A DNA stretch of 64,000 nt from Membranipora membranacea. Its lineage: Eukaryota > Bryozoa > Gymnolaemata > Cheilostomatida > Membraniporidae. Below the pieces are notes generated by a model. The model did no database searches. It saw only the letters and a list, made by a program, of their open reading frames with translations, and was not told the DNA's origin. Location: NCBI GenBank assembly GCA_914767715.1, contig OU612071.1, positions 10,089,493-10,153,492 of the forward strand. Reading direction: 5' to 3'. This document shows, in pieces, positions 60,623 to 64,000 of the stretch; within the stretch, counting starts at the first letter, position 1, and each line of letters begins with the position of its first letter. Both the position numbers and the translations under genes were made by a program.

Positions 60623-61906
60623 TCACTGGTTTATAAGGCTGGTGTTAGCTTTATCAGGTTATCTGTCATTCACATCAAACATTTTGCAGAAAAAAAATGC
60701 ATATGCAACAGAGATTGTTTTTATATTATCTCCAGTCGTTTGACAATACAGACGGCCTTGCTGTTTCAGAGTTGTTTACCCTTGTGATAACTCTCGTTTT
60801 GAAACAACTTGTAAAATTTAGATAAAAGGGCTGCAGTGATAGAGGTGTTGTTGTGTTGGTCAATGCTGTGGTTTGTTTATTTTCCAATAATATGCTGAAG
60901 TTCTGGATGTTTAATAACAATAACACATCATGGACATGTCAAGGCACCGTTCTACTGCAGTATTGTTTATGATTTTTTTTAAATTTCTAATCACAACAAA
61001 TTGAATGTTTTCAACTTTTTGACATAGACAGTTTTCCTCCAAGTCACAAAGTTATATCCTTGGAGATGGACTTTTATTCGACGTTCTCTTTATTTGAGCT
61101 TATCATCAAGGTTGTCAACACAAGTTTTTGACCTTTCATCTATAAAATACACAGCCAATATCAACATGGTGTATATTATCAAATATGAGTTTCATGAACT
61201 GTTGAAAGAAGAACAACCGAAAGTTCTCATGTCAAAGGTTATTGAATTTTGTCAGAGTTTTGGCAAATAAAAGAATTTTACTACAAGACTGATTGCGACC
61301 CTGTTAACCCTATTGATATGGTATTCTTACAACCAGTCCAAATCAATATAATGAGGGGGAAGTCTTCCCGTTGGACAACAAACTCTGGTCATGCTATAAG
61401 GATTAAACTATTTCTCCATGGTTGGAATGCAATAATACCGTGTCAATCGTAATGATTGATTGACAGCAAAATAAGCTACCCGATTATTTTGCAGCTGGAC
61501 TGTTTTTAAGCTATTGCTGCCTTGATTCATAAAAAAGTTGAAGAGCCACAGGGGCGTATCGTGTGAGAAATGCAACCCCTAACATCCTGGACTTTTTACC
61601 ATTAGATGACTATACCATTCTGAATTGAAGGTGATTTGCTGAATATGAGGGCAACTGTCTAATCAAACCATTGAATAAGTTTACAAGAAACACGGTGTGA
61701 TCTAAAATGATGTGGAGGTCAGGATTTACAAAAACATCCCTGGCAGGGGAAGTCTGAAAATGGCATATGTTATCGCTATTCAATGTGATGGAAGAGGAAC
61801 TTGACATATGACACAAATATACAAAGATAAATATTCAAAAATATTGCTTCTTAGATGTTGTCCAACACAATACACTGAGAGTCTAACGAGGAGACAAGCT
61901 TAAAAT
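60623..61906. other. No gene recognised; promoter region of the collagen gene
   Basis: AT-rich intergenic sequence between the mS34-like locus and the ATG at 61907. No TATA box or other core promoter element could be assigned with confidence. Confidence 0.35.
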
Positions 61907-64000
61907 ATGGCGAGGCGAAAAGATGAAGTTTGGACTTCCTCTATCGCTCCTGTAGATGAGACAGAGTTCTCAATTAGCCGATCCAGTGGCTCTAAAACTC
62001 AGTAAGTTTTGTAACATTTGATGTTGAGGGGATCAGGTAGATCAAGTTAAATCCAAATGACTGCATTCCCGTTGCTCTCCTCCGCTGGTCACGATGCACC
62101 CAGACCATATGGAGCATCTACGAATGCAGGCAAATGGACCAAACTTGGTCTAGCTCAGCGGTTAGAGCCTCGGACTTGATATCACAGGGTCCTGGGTTCA
62201 TTCCTCACCGGGGTCAGGTGAGTTTCATTAACCTAATTTGGCTATAGGGAGTCATTCACTTTAGCTGACAAGGAATTACTGATAACGATAAGCAGCATCC
62301 TCAGAATCTTCAACCAGCATGATCTATTTATTTATTTATTGAGGTTTTCTAAAAGTTTATAATTAAAGCAAATTAAAAATAACTTGTTGACCTCACACAC
62401 ATTAACATAGAAACAAAAAATGACCTGAATAAAAACATATAAGTGTTGGGATGTTACATACATGGGCGTATATTACCACCCACGACTCACGACAAGTCGT
62501 GGGTTCAATCAGAATTAAAAAAAAAATTAATTAAATTTTTTTTTTTTGAAAAAAATTATTTTTTTAATTTTTATTTCTTGAATTTTCATCCTTAAAACAT
62601 CTTCCTAGGGTAGTTTTTCATGCTCTTTCCATATAAAACACCCATATCTGGGTATAAATTGGATTTAATGGGTGAAAAACCATAAAAATGTCAAATATTG
62701 CGAATAAGTTCGCGAAATTTTCGCGCGCGAGTTGTGTCTGGGGTGAAAAGTAGTGGGTCAGATTTTTCGGAATATACGCCCATGGTTACATACTATATAG
62801 TGAGTAGGATAATGAAAGCATGGTATCATAAATTGTATGAATAAGATGAAAAAAGAAAAGAAGAAACAGAGAGTGGCAAACAAAAATACAAGTTAATAAC
62901 ATTAGGTAGGATTAAATGATAATGATTCATGAGGCTTGGTTGATTTAGTTACAAATGTATGAAAAATATTTAAAAAGTCTGATTTGCCTAGGTTTGATCT
63001 AACTGAGGGTGTAATTATTGCACGTTGGGGGTAATGGATGAATAAATAAAAATGGATTGTCTTTGATGGTGATGGTTCAGTCTTTTTCATAGTCATGAGT
63101 CATGTCACCCCTTGAGAAACCTTGAATAATATTTCTTGTATCATACTGACAACAGTCCCCATCCTTAAAATGATGTTCTTATACCGCCCTGGTCTACATA
63201 ACCTACAATTGGTGTGGTGAAAATGGGGGCTACATGCCCTTCTTTGCCTAAATGCTTGCGCCCAAAACAAGAAACACATGTCCCAACCTCTCATTTGTAT
63301 TTTGATAGATTGCATCCAGTTGAATTAGAGAGAGAAGGTATATCTAGCCTGCCAATTGACTGGGAGAAATCAAAATCTCCAGCGGTTATGCGGCTGACTA
63401 TGGTAGTGATATTACTTTCTGTAGCTCTGGTTACTTGTGTCATATTCATAGTTATTGGATTCATCAAGCTCAACCACCTTGAATCACTGCTAAGCGACTC
63501 GGCTGATATCAAAGGTATGCAAAGCTATAGCAAAAATCGGGAATAATTCCTATTGCGCATCTATTATGTCTACTCTTGCTTTCTATTTAATTTTATTTAG
63601 TAGTTAGGCCTATTACTCCGGTAGAAAGTATTATAAAAGTAGAGTAGCTCCTACAGGTTTTTCCGCACAATGAAACCTTTGCAAAAACCTTTATTGTTCT
63701 GGTTTTATCAAGGATCTTCTGGCTTGGCAGCAGCACAGTCATTTGGTGTTCCGGGTCAGAATGGAACAGATGGAACACAGGGTATTCCAGGAGAAGATGG
63801 TATGAAGGGTGACAAAGGTGACAGGGGCTTTACTGGTTCTGTAGGAGAGAAAGGTCAACTCGGGCCACAGGGGAGTAAAGGAGGGCAAGGTGAGAGTGGG
63901 CTACGCGGTGAAAAGGGCGACAGAGGAACAAGCGGGCTGGTTGGTCCACATGGTCGAGATGGATTCGCTGGATCTAATGGAACAAAAGGAGCAAAAGGGA
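61907..64000 (+). CDS. Type II transmembrane collagen-like protein (5' part)
   Basis: Exons 61907-62001 (ATG, donor gtaagt), 63309-63514 (acceptor tttgatag, donor gtatgc) and 63713 to beyond 64000 (acceptor ttatcaag); phases 2 and 1 match at both joins. Residues 1-58 are hydrophilic with no signal peptide; about 61-87 form one hydrophobic membrane span (VVILLSVALVTCVIFIVIGF). A short stalk (LNHLESLLSD) leads after about residue 100 to Gly-X-Y repeats: GVPGQNGTDGTQGIPGEDG and on, uninterrupted to the window edge. N-in, C-out topology with an ectodomain triple helix is typical of membrane collagens (types XIII/XXIII/XXV, gliomedin/colmedins, ectodysplasin). Which one cannot be told without the C-terminal domain. 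It would trimerise at the cell surface. The repeat has several KGD and RGE/GEKGD sites. Confidence 0.88.
62143..62341 (+). mobile_element. tRNA-derived SINE in collagen intron 1
   Basis: Box A-like tagctcagcggttagagcct and box B-like tgggttcattcct spaced as in tRNA genes, a non-tRNA body, and an ATTT-repeat tail (62324-62341). Sequence of head and body differs from the SINE at 35311-35533, so the window has at least two SINE families. Confidence 0.8.
62461..62784. mobile_element. 324-bp MITE with 8-bp target duplication
   Basis: Ends CATGGGCGTATATT and AATATACGCCCATG are perfect 14-bp inverted repeats. Flanked by a perfect 8-bp duplication GTTACATA (62453-62460 and 62785-62792). The interior is A/T-homopolymer rich near 62515-62575 and contains cgtgggttcaatc near the left end and a cgcgaaattttcgcgcg palindrome near 62712. 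An 8-bp duplication and CA start fit hAT or P-type elements. In collagen intron 1. Confidence 0.92.

Noticed and set aside
1-64000. CRISPR array, prophage, defence island or biosynthetic cluster
   Set aside because: The window is eukaryotic with introns and eukaryotic transposons; no direct-repeat/spacer array or prokaryotic gene was seen.

Overview
The window looks like nuclear DNA of an invertebrate animal. It is AT-rich, genes are split by GT-AG introns of a few hundred to about 1,300 bases, and repeats are dense: a CR1/L2/Jockey-like LINE, tRNA-headed SINEs, an LTR retrotransposon with a solo LTR, P-superfamily THAP transposons and MITEs. There are no operons, Shine-Dalgarno sites or prokaryotic genes. 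I cannot name the species. A membrane collagen and PAN/apple-like secreted proteins fit a marine invertebrate (mollusc, cnidarian, sponge or similar), but that is inference.

Layout. (1) 1-3709: a decayed signal-peptide exon (711-850) and the last three exons of a + strand gene of unknown function. (2) 3497-21718: a tandem segmental duplication with a unit of about 9.0 kb. Each unit carries a complete minus-strand gene for a secreted cysteine-containing protein with PAN/apple-like modules, a long GGTCA pentamer array, a SINE and a partial exon duplication. Copy 2 also carries a solo LTR with a perfect 4-bp target duplication. (3) 21785-28563: a degraded LINE interrupted by a 2.7-kb DNA transposon-like insert carrying a SAP-like exon. 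(4) 28680-38190: mostly unassigned DNA with a few candidate exons on the minus strand, a signal-peptide exon at 35062 homologous to the one at 711, a SINE, and simple and minisatellite repeats. (5) 38197-55435: two THAP-domain P-element-like transposons in opposite orientation, forming a large inverted repeat. The junctions show that one copy (A, 38300-44715, 8-bp target duplication GTCCCAAC) inserted into the end of the other (B, 38197-55435). A 31-bp terminal-repeat-only relative also inserted in that end with its own 8-bp duplication. B was further hit by a 1.9-kb LTR retrotransposon, a 486-bp MITE and a 289-bp insert. (6) 55685-60622: an unassigned minus-strand coiled-coil exon and a frameshifted gene resembling mitochondrial ribosomal protein mS34 with an exactly duplicated exon. 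(7) 61907-64000: the start of a type II transmembrane collagen-like gene that runs off the window. Its first intron hosts a SINE and a 324-bp MITE with an 8-bp target duplication.

Best-supported host genes are the tandem pair of secreted-protein genes and the membrane collagen; in both, predicted exon phases match at most junctions. No defence system, CRISPR array or biosynthetic cluster was seen. The most informative structure is the nested P-like transposon complex, which gives a readable order of insertions and unusually small P-like derivatives. Exon coordinates are my own reading of splice signals and have no transcript support.
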